DNA from: CAJXMH01 sp964001305
GTDB taxonomy: Bacteria; Bacteroidota; Bacteroidia; Flavobacteriales_E; Vicingaceae
Reading direction: 5' to 3'
Assembly (NCBI GenBank): GCA_964001305.1
Contig: CAXFAI010000003.1
Coordinates: 1 to 64,000, forward strand
Length of the DNA stretch: 64,000 nt
Under the pieces are notes generated by a model. It was not told the origin of the DNA. It searched no databases and saw nothing but the letters and a program-made list of their open reading frames with translations. A program made the position numbers and the translations under genes. Positions 62,947 through 64,000 of the stretch are shown piece by piece (position 1 is the first letter of the stretch; the number at the start of each line of letters is the position of its first letter).

Positions 62947-63891
62947 ATGGATAAAAAAGAATTTCTTGATATTGATAAAAGGAAAGAAGACTATAAAGAG
63001 ATTCGGACTGAAACTTTTCGTGCTGAAGAAGGAATTCGAGCAATTGGCTTAATTTATCATGACCATTCCAAAGACAAAAATTCACAAGAAAACGTATTTA
63101 GATTAAAAAATAATATTGAGTATAGACTCTTTTCAGCCACTCATCAATATTTACTATTACTGCAAGAGCTTAATAATGCTGAAAACCAATTACAAAGACT
63201 ATTTGAAAAGAATCCATCCTATTTAAATTGGAGAACTGCTGATATGACTAATCCATATTTTGACCAAGTAGAAAATCAGTTATCTTCAATATTTGATAGT
63301 ATCATTTTTCACCTCTCATCCGTATTTGATTATTTAAGTCATACAATATGTTATATGTACTTTAAGAATAAACAGAATACATTATACTGGACGAAATTGA
63401 GTAGAAAGGTTAGAGGTGATTTTAAAGGGAAATATGAGTTTTGCGAAACCATGGACTCTATCGACCGACGTTTCGTAGGTCAGCTATATGATTACAGGTC
63501 AAGACTACTACATAATAAAAGAGATCGTCACTTATTTGCTACAATCATGAATCCAGGCGAATCTCGATTTGAGCTCAAAATAAATTGCTCAGCAGAATCA
63601 TTAAAAAAGTTCTCACTAGTAAAAAATGAAAAGGAACATGCAGAACAGAAAATCACACTAGCTTTTTTAGCTTCTTGGTTAATTAAGCAGACATTTATTG
63701 AAATCGAAAATTTGTTAGATTCAATAAAATTGGACTTAGAGAACAATTCTTACTTTCATCAGAACCTAAACACTCAATCAAATGGTGGTAAAAAACTTAT
63801 GACAGTAGCAATTAACCCTGAAACAAAGTTTATAGAGCCTTCTTCAAATACCATATGGGCTAATTATAAAAAGAAAAAAGGCAGCAGCTAA
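62947..63891 (+). CDS. HEPN-like protein of cassette F
   Basis: 314 residues, soluble and mostly helical. The central region (about 90-260) is a four-helix-type bundle, with YDYRSRLLHNKRDRH containing an R-x4-H motif (Arg184, His189), the hallmark of HEPN domains, many of which are RNases in toxin and phage-defence systems. The preceding helix (SIIFHLSSVFDYLSHTICYMYF) also fits. No partner gene is adjacent, so it may not be a classic toxin-antitoxin pair. The ATG is 11 bases after the boundary core, and the TAA lies inside the left core of the next site. The function is inferred from the motif only. Confidence 0.75.
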   Translation: MDKKEFLDIDKRKEDYKEIRTETFRAEEGIRAIGLIYHDHSKDKNSQENVFRLKNNIEYRLFSATHQYLLLLQELNNAENQLQRLFEKNPSYLNWRTADMTNPYFDQVENQLSSIFDSIIFHLSSVFDYLSHTICYMYFKNKQNTLYWTKLSRKVRGDFKGKYEFCETMDSIDRRFVGQLYDYRSRLLHNKRDRHLFATIMNPGESRFELKINCSAESLKKFSLVKNEKEHAEQKITLAFLASWLIKQTFIEIENLLDSIKLDLENNSYFHQNLNTQSNGGKKLMTVAINPETKFIEPSSNTIWANYKKKKGSS

Positions 63892-64000
63892 CACATACTA
63901 TAGCAAATGCTACTACTTAGAAAACCAACACTCCCACCCTATTTGCTCGCTAATTATAGAGTTTAAATAATAATTTAGTGTAAAGCATGTATCTATAACT
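63884..64000 (+). other. attC-like site 6, left arm only
   Basis: GCAGCTAAC (63884-63892) is the exact reverse complement of the start of cassette F (GTTAGCTGC). Spacer ACA and TACTATAGCAAATGC follow, keeping the A residues at the two positions seen in the other left arms. A clear right arm is not seen; CTATTTGCTCGCTAATTATAGAG at about 63940-63961 pairs only partly. The right arm may lie beyond the window, or the site is degenerate. Confidence 0.55.

Noticed and set aside
1..64000. CRISPR array, tRNA, rRNA, insertion sequence or prophage
   Set aside because: No regular direct repeats with spacers, no cloverleaf or rRNA-like stretch noticed, and no transposase, integrase or phage structural gene among the proteins.

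Overview
The window is AT-rich bacterial DNA from a member of the Bacteroidota, probably a flavobacterium-like marine or freshwater lineage (inference). The evidence is three proteins with type IX secretion (T9SS) C-terminal sorting domains, an S46 peptidase, a Rho factor with a long Asn-rich insertion, a CarB without the C-terminal regulatory domain, a GWxTD protein, a YtxJ-type bacillithiol-system protein, DUF4834/DUF4783/DUF4199/DUF6090 proteins, TAnnTTTG-type promoter boxes and almost no Shine-Dalgarno sequences. I saw no rRNA, tRNA, CRISPR array, transposase, phage module or integrase gene.

Layout. 1-3.3 kb: four promoterless genes (unknown protein; pentapeptide repeat plus EF-Tu domain II-like barrel; AAA-type ATPase; small secreted lipocalin-like protein), all on + and each followed by an attC-like imperfect palindrome. 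3.4-11.9 kb: truncated haemoglobin, a TolB-like/TPR/AraC regulator, an oxidoreductase, and small membrane or secreted proteins. 12-20.4 kb: mpl, rho, galE, rlmH, nadC and a BrkB-type membrane protein. 20.4-38.4 kb: a minus-strand run starting at carB that encodes a surface polysaccharide pathway: YfhO-type membrane protein, two glycosyltransferases, three sulfotransferases, WbqC, epimerase, aminotransferase, a fused nucleotidyltransferase/sugar kinase, a HAD hydrolase and a flippase. 38.5-60.7 kb: two large T9SS beta-propeller proteins, OsmC, YtxJ, ung, an Omp85 protein, rmuC, GWxTD, rlmB, GT39, an acyltransferase, an arsenosugar-type glycosyltransferase with DUF547 and rhodanese neighbours, and an S46 peptidase. 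60.8-64 kb: a second cassette-like block with an anti-phage dCTP deaminase (DcdV/AvcD type) and a protein with a HEPN-type R-x4-H motif.

Main result: both ends of the window look like integron gene cassettes without an integrase. In four units the first nine bases (GTT plus six) are the exact reverse complement of the last nine, as expected if recombination occurs at G|TT in circular cassettes. The two arms of the attC-like sites also differ by A versus G at fixed positions. At least one cassette carries a recognisable anti-phage gene, so the unknown genes beside it are candidates for defence or accessory functions (inference).
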